A DNA stretch of 64,000 nucleotides, taken from an uncultured bacterium (GTDB taxonomy: Bacteria > Desulfobacterota > Binatia > UBA1149 > CAITLU01). Made by a program: the position numbers and the translations under genes. Below, in pieces: positions 55,255-63,218 of the stretch. The notes beneath the pieces are model-generated. The model did no database searches, was not told where the DNA came from, and was given only the letters and a program-made list of their open reading frames with translations. The DNA lies in contig CAITLU010000057.1 in the NCBI GenBank assembly GCA_903893315.1, forward strand, positions 1-64,000, in the 5' to 3' direction. Numbering within the stretch: position 1 is the stretch's first letter; each line of letters opens with the position of its first letter.

Positions 55255-58110
55255 TCACGCGCCGCAGTTCAGATCGACCGACTGTCCGACCGCTTTCCTC
55301 AAGACCAGCAACGCATCCGTCGCAGTCAGGTTCGTGCTGTGATTGACGTCGCATACGCGGCGGTCGCACGGGACCAGGCCGACGGCGGCTCTGAGGACGT
55401 ACAACGCGTCGCTCGCCGCAGGAAACGTACCGGCACCGACCGGAACGCCGCACGCTACTGCCTTGCAGTCGGCGCGGCAGTAATCTCCGGTCAGGAAGGT
55501 CGTGTCGCCGTCGTCACACTCTTCGTCAAGTTCGACGACACCGTCGCCGCAGACGGCGCAGGCATTGCTGGAGTGCAGGACGACGTAGGGCGGGACTCCG
55601 GCACCGAGGAATCCCCGTATCCTCACCACATACGTGCCGGCCGGCAACTGCTGCTCGAGCAATGAACAGATGCCTGCTCCACCGTCGTCGTCGGAGGCAA
55701 TGAGATCGCCCGACTTCGTGTAGAGCAGAATCTGCGTGTCGCCGGGACACCCGGCCTCACCGGTGGTTTCGATGCGCACCGTCTCGGGAGACAGCAGCTT
55801 CAGTTCGTATTCGTGCATCGCTCCGCTGGCCAGTGCGCCGGCACTGGTCCGGCCGCACCCGTTCAACGTGGGCCGCGCCACACTGCACAGAAGGAGAGAC
55901 CAATCGTCCAGAGTTCCCGCGTCGAGTTCCGACGTGTCCCGGATCGTCAACGTCCAGGTCCCGTTGGGATTGGCAAGGGCCAGTGGCCACAGCGGCTCTG
56001 ACGCGGGATGCGTCTGGCCGTCGGTGATCGGGCACCGAAGAGCCGCGGCCCCGGCATCGAGGAAGGAAATAGAAAAATCGTTTTCGTCGGCGCAGAGGTT
56101 GGCAGCAAGCGTCGTGGTCACAGCGGCCGAATTGGTCAGCCGCATCACCAGGTCACCGACGAACGGATGCCGACCCCTCATGCCGAGAACTCCCACCTGC
56201 GTGACGCTGCCGGCAAACGTGACTTTGACAGTCGAAGTGGCGACGCCGAGATCCGGAATCTGCTTCGGCAGATTGGCGGCCCGAAACAGCGTGCAATTGG
56301 AGTTCAGCGTGCAATCCGGGTCGCAGATATCGCCGGCTGCGGTGTTACCGTCGTCGCACTCCTCGCCGGGAGCGAGCGCCCCGTTTCCGCAGCGACTCAG
56401 CGTGCAGTTCGGGTCGCAGCCATCGCCGGCCACCGTGTTGCCGTCGTCGCACTCCTCGTTGCCAGTGGCAACGCCGTCGCCGCAAACCGGGCAAGGAGAC
56501 TGGGCCATGGCCGTCGCATCCAGAGCAGAAGTCAGCTGGACGCAATCATCTTCGCTGATGCCGCCGCCGGCGACGAGGTCGGCACAGGCCTGGAGCAATG
56601 CCTGCTGCGCGTCGGCGAACTGCGAAGCTTCGTCGAGGTATTGCACCAGCGTGCGATAGAAGATCCTGCCTGCCTTGGCGAGGCCAATTCCGCTGATGCT
56701 GCGTCCCCTGTAGTCGCCTCCATCCACGACGAGTGCGTATACGTGGTTGAGCACGCCGCTGTTGGTGTGAACCCCGCCGCGGTCCCGGTCCCCGCACGAC
56801 GTGGCGCAGAAGTATTCCGGGTCCGAAGTGCTCGCCGGCTGACCGAACAGGTAAGGATCCGACATGCTGCGAAACGCGCCGACGCCCGGAATGTCTTCAC
56901 CGACCAACCAGCGCACCTGCGGCGTGTCGTTGCCAGCACCGTTGCCGAGATCGACGGTTTCCCCAAAAACGTCGGAAAACGACTCGTTCAGCGCCCCCGA
57001 CTCCATGCAGTAGAAGAGGTTTGCCGAATGTTGCGTGACGGCGTGGGTAAGTTCATGGGCAACGACGTCGTCGGCGCGGGAAAATCCTTCCCCGTAGACC
57101 ATCCGGGTTCCGTCCCAGAAGGCGTTGTTGTACGGGCACGAGGTCAAGGGATCGGGACAGTGATGGACAGTGGATCGCAGTGTGGCTCCTGCATCGTCGT
57201 AACTGTCGCGACCGTGCTCGGACAGAAAATAGTCGTAGGTATCACCCGCGTAGTCGTAAGCTCTGTCGGCGTCATCGTCGCCGGTGGGCGGGCCGCCTTC
57301 GACACGTACCAGCACGCCAGGCAGTTCGTAATCGTTGCCGCCGTCGTACACCATTCGTTGTCGAGCATCAGCCAACGCGTTGAACTGCAAAACCAGTTCG
57401 CCGGTCGCCGCGTCGATCCAGATGAATTGCCGCAGATTCCGGCCGCGTGCTTCGAAGAACCAGGCAAGCCGTGAGTTGGCATCGGCCAGGCCAAAAACCG
57501 CTGGAGTCAGGATCTGCAACTCGCTGCGTGCGAACGAGACGTCGCCGCCCTTGAGCTTAACCTTCACGAAATCCGCCGCGATCGCTTCCCCTGCGGCGCG
57601 TTCCAATCCCGGCTTCGTGTCGACCTGGCTGAGGCCAGGTACGTCTACCGCGCTTGCCGCCACTACACCGGCAGCGTTGAGATGGATGTTGAAGAGGCCG
57701 CCGGTGACGGGGACGCCTCGGTACATCAGCCGCAGGCGAACGTGGGTCATTCCCACTTCATCGACGGCGCTCTCGGATTCGGTCGCGAAATCCGCGTCGC
57801 CGGGCAGGCCGAAAACATCGGCAGCGTCCTTGCAGAACGTGCGCGCTCGCGCCTGCGCCGTGTCTGTTGCTGATCCCTCCACCGGGATCGGGCTTCCGGG
57901 CGTCGTCCGCAGGAAACTCACAGTTCCGCGATGGCGCGAGTATGTCGCCGACACCGGAGCGCCGGAGACAACTTCGAACCGGCGAACTCCCGATACCGCC
58001 ACCGCGTGCTGCTGCTGGGCGTCTGCCGCCGAAGGCACTGCCGCGACTGCGAGCCAGCACATGACGGCGCGGCACAAAGTTGCCGCCTTCTTGATGTTGA
58101 AATGAGCCAT
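55255..58110 (-). CDS. secreted M4 (thermolysin-like) metalloprotease with P-domain and dockerin-like tail
   Basis: 951 residues. After the signal peptide (AVMCWLAVAAVPSAADAQ) comes an FTP-type propeptide with GVPVTGGLFNIHL. The peptidase domain has HELTH (His352, Glu353, His356), third zinc ligand Glu376 in GALNESFSD, and catalytic-His context GGVHTNSGVLNH. Then come two CGDG/CGNG...EECDDGNT Cys motifs (~543-600), a proprotein-convertase P-domain (~600-745, NGTWTLTIRDTSELDAGTLDDW), a PPC-like beta domain (~757-833), another CGDGVVELDEECDDGD, and a 55-residue dockerin-like tail (DALYVLRAAVG and TDALLVLRKAVG). It degrades extracellular protein. It begins 19 bases after the livF stop on the same strand. 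Confidence 0.9.
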   Translation of the reverse strand: MAHFNIKKAATLCRAVMCWLAVAAVPSAADAQQQHAVAVSGVRRFEVVSGAPVSATYSRHRGTVSFLRTTPGSPIPVEGSATDTAQARARTFCKDAADVFGLPGDADFATESESAVDEVGMTHVRLRLMYRGVPVTGGLFNIHLNAAGVVAASAVDVPGLSQVDTKPGLERAAGEAIAADFVKVKLKGGDVSFARSELQILTPAVFGLADANSRLAWFFEARGRNLRQFIWIDAATGELVLQFNALADARQRMVYDGGNDYELPGVLVRVEGGPPTGDDDADRAYDYAGDTYDYFLSEHGRDSYDDAGATLRSTVHHCPDPLTSCPYNNAFWDGTRMVYGEGFSRADDVVAHELTHAVTQHSANLFYCMESGALNESFSDVFGETVDLGNGAGNDTPQVRWLVGEDIPGVGAFRSMSDPYLFGQPASTSDPEYFCATSCGDRDRGGVHTNSGVLNHVYALVVDGGDYRGRSISGIGLAKAGRIFYRTLVQYLDEASQFADAQQALLQACADLVAGGGISEDDCVQLTSALDATAMAQSPCPVCGDGVATGNEECDDGNTVAGDGCDPNCTLSRCGNGALAPGEECDDGNTAAGDICDPDCTLNSNCTLFRAANLPKQIPDLGVATSTVKVTFAGSVTQVGVLGMRGRHPFVGDLVMRLTNSAAVTTTLAANLCADENDFSISFLDAGAAALRCPITDGQTHPASEPLWPLALANPNGTWTLTIRDTSELDAGTLDDWSLLLCSVARPTLNGCGRTSAGALASGAMHEYELKLLSPETVRIETTGEAGCPGDTQILLYTKSGDLIASDDDGGAGICSLLEQQLPAGTYVVRIRGFLGAGVPPYVVLHSSNACAVCGDGVVELDEECDDGDTTFLTGDYCRADCKAVACGVPVGAGTFPAASDALYVLRAAVGLVPCDRRVCDVNHSTNLTATDALLVLRKAVGQSVDLNCGA

Positions 58111-58129
58111 GGGTCCCCCGTGAACGGGT

Positions 58130-58849
58130 TCATCCGCCGAGGTATGCGTCCTTCACCCGCTGGTCCTGCATCAACTCGGAGCCACGCCCCGAAAGCACGA
58201 TGCTTCCGGTCTCGAGGACGTGGGCCCGGTTGGCGATCCGCAGACCCTGGTAAGCGTTCTGCTCGATCAAAAGTATCGTGGTACCCGCGCGATTGATCTC
58301 GACCAGCACTCGAAAGATGTCACGCACGACCAGTGGCGCCAGCCCCATCGACGGTTCGTCGAGCAGCAGCAGTTTCGGTGAAGCCAGGAGGGCGCGCGAA
58401 AGCGCCAGCATCTGCTGCTCTCCTCCCGACAAGGTTCCTGCCGATTGTTCACGCCGGTCTTTCAAGCGCGGGAACAGCGTAAACACCCTTTCCATCGCCT
58501 GCCACAGCACCGGCCTGCTGCGGCACACCCACGATGCCAGGCGCAGGTTCTCCATCACCGTGAAGTCGCCGAAGATCGCGCGTCCCTCGGGAACGTGCGC
58601 GATGCCGCGCTCGACGATCTGATGAACGGCGACTCCGCGAAGAGATTCTCCCTGGTAGACGATGCTTCCGCCCCACGGCGTGAGCCCCGATATCGCGCGC
58701 AGGGTGGAGGTCTTGCCGGCGCCGTTCGCGCCGACGATCGCGACGATTTCTCCTGGCAGCGCGTCGAACGAGATTCCCTTCACGGCAGCGATACCGTCGT
58801 AAGATACCGTCAGGCCCTGAATCGACAGCATGGGTTCGGCCGCGTTCAT
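58130..58849 (-). CDS. livF: branched-chain amino acid ABC transporter ATP-binding protein LivF
   Basis: 239 residues. Walker A GANGAGKTS, signature LSGGEQQMLALSRALL, Walker B LLLLDEPSMGLAP. The last segment is the LivF-specific form (LivG has a different Walker B context). It energises import together with LivG. ATG 58849 overlaps the livG stop (ATGA); the longer frame upstream is antisense noise. Gene order and strand place it last of the five transporter genes. Confidence 0.93.
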   Translation of the reverse strand: MNAAEPMLSIQGLTVSYDGIAAVKGISFDALPGEIVAIVGANGAGKTSTLRAISGLTPWGGSIVYQGESLRGVAVHQIVERGIAHVPEGRAIFGDFTVMENLRLASWVCRSRPVLWQAMERVFTLFPRLKDRREQSAGTLSGGEQQMLALSRALLASPKLLLLDEPSMGLAPLVVRDIFRVLVEINRAGTTILLIEQNAYQGLRIANRAHVLETGSIVLSGRGSELMQDQRVKDAYLGG

Positions 58850-59616
58850 CGTGGCGTCTCCTCGCCCAGATATGCTTCGAGAACCTTGGGGTCGGAGCGG
58901 ATCGCCTCGGGAGTCCCTTCGGCGATCGTCGTGCCGAAGTCGAGAACCTTCAGCCGCTCGCACATCCGCATCACGAACCGCATCGAATGTTCGATCAGGA
59001 TGATGGTAGGCCGGAACTCCTCGCGCACTTCACGAAGCAGATCCATCAGGCGATCGACCTCGCCGACGTTGAGACCCGCCGCCGGCTCGTCCAGAAGCAG
59101 CAGCTTCGGCCGCGTCGCCAGCGCGCGTGCCAGTTCGAGCCGCCGTTGCAGGCCGTAGGGCAGATGACGAGCCTGCGTGTTCGCGTACTCGTCGAGCTGG
59201 AAACGCTCGAGCAGTTGCATCGAACGTTCGCGCCCGGAGCTTTCCTCGCGCCGGAACCGAGGCAACTGCAGCAGAGCATCCATCGCGCCGTAGCCGGCAT
59301 GGACACCGTCGGCCACGCGCACGTTGTCGAGCACGCTCAATTCCTTGAACAAACGGATGTTCTGGAAGGTACGCGCCACGCCGAGCTTCACTATCTCGTG
59401 CGGCGCCCGGCCCACAAGATCGCTGCCGCGAAACAGAACCGCACCCTCGCTGGCGCGATAGACGCCCGTGATCAGGTTGAAAAGCGTGGTCTTGCCCGCG
59501 CCGTTGGGCCCGATCACGCCAAGCAATTCGCCCTCGGTCACCTTGATGTTGAAATCGGAAACGGCGCACAGACCGCCGAAGCGGTGCGTCAGGCCCTGTA
59601 TTTCGAGCAGGCACAT
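58846..59616 (-). CDS. livG: branched-chain amino acid ABC transporter ATP-binding protein LivG
   Basis: 256 residues. It opens LEIQGLTHRFGGLCAVSDFN, typical LivG. Walker A is GPNGAGKTTLFN, followed by the LivG marker GVARTFQNIRLFKELSVLDNV, signature HLPYGLQRRLELARALA (non-canonical YGLQR as expected for LivG), and Walker B LLLLDEPAAGLN. It pairs with LivF on the cytoplasmic face. Its ATG overlaps the livM stop by one base (TGATG). Confidence 0.94.
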   Translation of the reverse strand: MCLLEIQGLTHRFGGLCAVSDFNIKVTEGELLGVIGPNGAGKTTLFNLITGVYRASEGAVLFRGSDLVGRAPHEIVKLGVARTFQNIRLFKELSVLDNVRVADGVHAGYGAMDALLQLPRFRREESSGRERSMQLLERFQLDEYANTQARHLPYGLQRRLELARALATRPKLLLLDEPAAGLNVGEVDRLMDLLREVREEFRPTIILIEHSMRFVMRMCERLKVLDFGTTIAEGTPEAIRSDPKVLEAYLGEETPR

Positions 59617-60635
59617 CAGGCCTTCCCGTCCTTGTCCACGTCCGACGCCGCCGCCTCGCGAGCGTCGCGATCACACGCTGGAAGCAGCCAGGAGAACTCA
59701 CGCATCCCCATGATCCCACGCGGCCTAAACAACATCAGCAGCACCAGCATCAGCGGCATCAGCATCATGCGAAACGCGCCGAGTGGTCTGAGGGCCTCCA
59801 GAAGCAGGGTGTAGATGGTAGCGCCGAGGATGGAACCGCCGAGCGAGCCGATGCCGCCGAGATAGACCATCACCAGCATGTCGGTGGACTTGGCGATGTC
59901 GAACATGCGCGGATTGATGAACTGAAGGTGGTGGGCGAGAAGTCCCCCGGCCACGCCGGCAAAGAACGAAGAAACAGAGAACGCGAGGACCTTGGCTCGC
60001 CGCGTGTCGACGCCGGTCTGGTTGGCCGCGATCTCGTCGTCGCGAACGGCCTGGATGTCGCGGCCATAGCGCGAATGCACCAGGTTGCGGATGACCCAGA
60101 TCGTCGCGACCGACCACGCCACGACCCACGGCAGAGTCGTCAACTTTTCGATTCCGAGAAAACCGCGCGCGCCGCCGACGACATCCAGGTTCTCGAGAGT
60201 CGACTTGACGATCATCAGAAAAGCCAGCGTCACGATCGCCAGGTAGTCACCGCGGGTCTTGAAGGACAGCAGCGCCACAACGCACCCGAGCAAGGCCGCG
60301 GCGAGCCCGCCGGCCACGATCGCGAGCGGAAACAGCCACGGGGCCGCCGCGCCGTAGGGCAGCACGTTGACCGAAAGTACCGCCGCGCCGTACGCGCCCA
60401 CCGCCATGAAGCCGGCATGGCCGACCGAGAACTCTCCCATGTAGCCGTTCACGAGATTGAGACTCGAAGTAAGGATGATGTTGACGCCGACGCTGATGAG
60501 AATCAGTTGGACGTAAGGACTGAGAACTCCGAAGTACGGCAGCAGGTACGACGCCGCGAGGCCGCCGGCGAGCAGCGCCGGCAACATTCCCTTGCGGTGC
60601 CGGTGGCTGGGCGCGTGAAGTTTCGGAGTCGACAC
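59616..60635 (-). CDS. livM: branched-chain amino acid ABC transporter permease LivM
   Basis: 339 residues, about nine TMs. The family segment NLVNGYMGEFSVGHAGFMAVGAYGAA and the EAA-like GRDIQAVRDDEIAANQTGVDT loop are clear. LGGIGSLGGSILGA marks the C-terminal half. It forms the membrane channel with LivH. The start is GTG. It lies 4 bases downstream of livH. Confidence 0.94.
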   Translation of the reverse strand: MSTPKLHAPSHRHRKGMLPALLAGGLAASYLLPYFGVLSPYVQLILISVGVNIILTSSLNLVNGYMGEFSVGHAGFMAVGAYGAAVLSVNVLPYGAAAPWLFPLAIVAGGLAAALLGCVVALLSFKTRGDYLAIVTLAFLMIVKSTLENLDVVGGARGFLGIEKLTTLPWVVAWSVATIWVIRNLVHSRYGRDIQAVRDDEIAANQTGVDTRRAKVLAFSVSSFFAGVAGGLLAHHLQFINPRMFDIAKSTDMLVMVYLGGIGSLGGSILGATIYTLLLEALRPLGAFRMMLMPLMLVLLMLFRPRGIMGMREFSWLLPACDRDAREAAASDVDKDGKA

Positions 60636-60639
60636 CGTC

Positions 60640-61515
60640 TCAGACCTTTTGCAGCGTGGGCCGTCCGAGAATGCCGTGGGGCCGCACGATCAGCAGCATC
60701 AGCAGCAACGTGAACACGGTCAGGTCGCGATAGGTGGAAGGCAGGAAGGCCGTGACGAGAATCTCTACCGCGCCCAGAAGGAAGCCGCCGAGCACGGCGC
60801 CGCGGATGTGGCCGATGCCGCCGAGCACCGCCGCGATGAAGGCCTTCCAGCCCATAAGCACGCCCATGTACGGATCGACGACCGGATAGGCCAGGCTGTA
60901 AAGGACTCCGGCAGCGCCGCCGAGCGCCGCTCCGAACGCGAACGTGCTCGAGATCACGAGATCGACCGGCACGCCCATCAGCGCGACGGCTTTCATGTCC
61001 ATCGAGATCCCGCGCATCGCCAGCCCCAGCATCGTGCGTTGCACGATGAAATCGAGAACGAGCATCAGCGCGACCGCGATCGCGACGATGGCCGTCTGGA
61101 TGGACGACACGGAAAGACCGCCCAGACTCCACGTTTGATTCTGCAGCAGCGCGGGAACGTGCTGCGGATAGGGGCTCAGCCACAGCACGAAATGCTCGAG
61201 GAAAATCCCGCAGCCGAGAGCCGTGATCACCGCCGACACGCGCGGGGCGTCGCGCAAAGGCCGATAGGCGAGGCGTTCGAGTCCTGCGCCCAGAATGGCC
61301 GTGCAACCCATGGCAAGCAGCAGCGTGACGGCGAATGGCAACTGGAGGTACGTCGCAGCCGCGAAGCAGACGAACCCGCCGACCATGAAAATGTCTCCGT
61401 GCGCGAAGTTGATCATGCGCAGGATGCTGTAGACGAGAGTGTAGCCGAGCGCGATCAGCGCATAGATGCTCCCGAGTTGCAGAGCGTTCAGGGTCTGTTG
61501 CAGGACGTAGAGCAT
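60640..61515 (-). CDS. livH: branched-chain amino acid ABC transporter permease LivH
   Basis: 291 residues, about eight TMs. Segments LGSIYALIALGYTLVYSILRMINFAHGD are the LivH hallmark, with the coupling region around ALMGVPVDLVISSTFAFGAALGGAAGVL and AVLGGIGHIRGAVLGGFLLG. It is the partner of LivM. It begins 63 bases after the livK stop. Confidence 0.94.
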   Translation of the reverse strand: MLYVLQQTLNALQLGSIYALIALGYTLVYSILRMINFAHGDIFMVGGFVCFAAATYLQLPFAVTLLLAMGCTAILGAGLERLAYRPLRDAPRVSAVITALGCGIFLEHFVLWLSPYPQHVPALLQNQTWSLGGLSVSSIQTAIVAIAVALMLVLDFIVQRTMLGLAMRGISMDMKAVALMGVPVDLVISSTFAFGAALGGAAGVLYSLAYPVVDPYMGVLMGWKAFIAAVLGGIGHIRGAVLGGFLLGAVEILVTAFLPSTYRDLTVFTLLLMLLIVRPHGILGRPTLQKV

Positions 61516-61578
61516 CGGCTGGGCTTCCTGGAATCGCCGGCCCGGCGCTCGGGCCGGTCGCGCTCCATACCTAGTTGT

Positions 61579-62751
61579 TCAGGGATTGGCGTTGGTCACC
61601 CAGACGAACTTGCCGCCGCGGATCTGCAGCATCACGGCGCTCTTGATCGGATCTCCCGAACCCTCCGGGAAACGCATCGTGCCGGTCACTCCGGTGTACG
61701 TTGGGATCTTCGCGAGCGCGTCACGGGTAGCGCGGCGATCGACCTGACCGGCACCCCTGAGCGCCTCGAACAACAAACCAAACGCGTCGTAGGTGAGCGC
61801 GGCCACGTCGTCGGGCGCCCGCTTATAGGTTTCGGTATACGCACGGACGAACCTCGCCGCTTCCGGAGTCGCGACGTCGGGAGCGTAGTGGTTGCAGAAG
61901 TAGAATCCTTCCACCGCGTTGTCGGACAGCTTGATGAGATCCGGGCTGCTCCACGCATCGCTGCCGAGGAACGGGGCCTTGATGCCGAGACGCTTGGCCT
62001 GCTGCACCACGAGCGGGACGTCGTTGTAGTACGCCGGCAGGAAAACCACATCGGGCGCGCTCTGGTTGATCTTGGTCAGTTGCGCCGAGAAGTCCTTGTC
62101 GCCGCTCGTATAGGTTTCCGAAGCAACGATGGTTCCGCCGGCCTCGGCGAAGATCGTCTTGAAAAGTTCGGACTGGCTTTTGGGCGCTTCCGAAGACTGA
62201 TCGTAGAGGATGGCTGCGGTGTGCGCGTGCAGCGTGTCGAGAGCGAACCTCGCGAGCACGCGCCCCTCGAAAGGATCGGTGAAACAGGCGCGGAAAACGT
62301 ACTTCTTCGGCGCCCCGGTGCGCGTATCGAGGGTGGTCTTGGGATTGGTCGACCAGGGCGTGATCATGACCATGCCGGAACTTTCGGCGATCTCGGCCGC
62401 GGGAATCGCGCCGAGGCTGGCGTTGGGCCCCACGATGGCGACGATATCGGAATCGCTGGCCAGCTTCTGTGCCGCAGAGGCCGACTGATCCGCCTTCGAA
62501 GCGTTGTCCTCGATTGCGAGTTCGACGCGATAGCTGCGTCCTCCGATCGTGAGGCCGCCGGCGTCGTTGACCTGGCTCACCGCCATTTCCGCCGCGGTCC
62601 GCGACGAAGCCCCGACCGCGGGCAGGTCGCCGGAAAGTTCGGCGATCAGACCGATGTGCACCGTGGGAACTTGCGACGCCTTCTCGCAAGCGGCCGCGAG
62701 CGTAGCCGCCAGAATGCAAGCCAGGATTCCGGACCTTCGATTCACGTGCAT
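61579..62751 (-). CDS. livK: branched-chain amino acid ABC transporter substrate-binding lipoprotein
   Basis: 390 residues with a lipoprotein signal (ILACILAATLAAAC, Cys22), so it is lipid-anchored rather than freely periplasmic. The type 1 periplasmic fold has the usual start IGLIAELSGDLPAVGASSRTAAEMAV and NDAGGLTIGGRSY, with VGPNASLGAIPAAEIAESSGM in the first lobe. Ligand preference is not certain; this family also binds amides, urea or aromatic compounds. ATG 62751 is chosen because it places the signal peptide correctly. It is first gene of the operon. Confidence 0.9.
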   Translation of the reverse strand: MHVNRRSGILACILAATLAAACEKASQVPTVHIGLIAELSGDLPAVGASSRTAAEMAVSQVNDAGGLTIGGRSYRVELAIEDNASKADQSASAAQKLASDSDIVAIVGPNASLGAIPAAEIAESSGMVMITPWSTNPKTTLDTRTGAPKKYVFRACFTDPFEGRVLARFALDTLHAHTAAILYDQSSEAPKSQSELFKTIFAEAGGTIVASETYTSGDKDFSAQLTKINQSAPDVVFLPAYYNDVPLVVQQAKRLGIKAPFLGSDAWSSPDLIKLSDNAVEGFYFCNHYAPDVATPEAARFVRAYTETYKRAPDDVAALTYDAFGLLFEALRGAGQVDRRATRDALAKIPTYTGVTGTMRFPEGSGDPIKSAVMLQIRGGKFVWVTNANP

Positions 62752-62933
62752 AGCCGGGACTCCTCGCTCTACGTCGTCCGTCAACGGGAGGCGGGATGTC
62801 TATGGATAGATCCTGGCCGCACCGCGCGATTCAGGCAAAAAAGCCTGGGAGCACCCTACCGTGCAGGGTTGAGACGTGCAAGGAAGTCGCCGGCGAAGCG
62901 TGCATTAACGACGCATCGGCCCGCGCCACGGTA

Positions 62934-63185
62934 TCAGCAAGAGTAGCTCGCGATCACTAAGGAGCGCATCCCGCAGTTGACCAGTCCGAATTCCTGACCG
63001 GCCGGTAGGATTTCCCGGTTCGTGGCAAGGCGCGAACTGCCTGTCGTATGCCAGCCGGTGCTCCGCCCGGTTTCAGCTTCGAGTTCTCGATAGAGTTCGA
63101 CGCTGTATTGATGCAGACGCAATCGCGCTGCGCGTGCGGCACGCAGCGACGGTTTGAGGTACAAGCCGTCAAGCCCCGCGGTCTG
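62934..63185 (-). pseudogene. remnant of a dimethylglycine/sarcosine dehydrogenase-like flavoprotein
   Basis: A minus-strand frame ending at 62934 contains SLRAARAARLRLHQYSVELY and then RELEAETGRSTGWHTTGSSRLA. That closely resembles the segment after the FAD-binding fold in dimethylglycine/sarcosine dehydrogenases (a conserved YS.ELYR.LE.ETG..TGW...GS.RLA stretch). About 20 residues later the frame reads GQEFGLVNCGMRSL, resembling the C-terminal GcvT-like domain of the same enzymes (FGL...G.R.L.SLRLEKG), then stops. The FAD fold, the middle ~600 residues and the end are gone, implying internal deletion plus truncation. A weak stem, CAGGC/GCCTG around A6, lies between it and livK at 62832-62847. 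Confidence 0.6.
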
Positions 63186-63218
63186 ACTGCACGCAACACG
63201 GAGACTTCGGTTCCCCGG

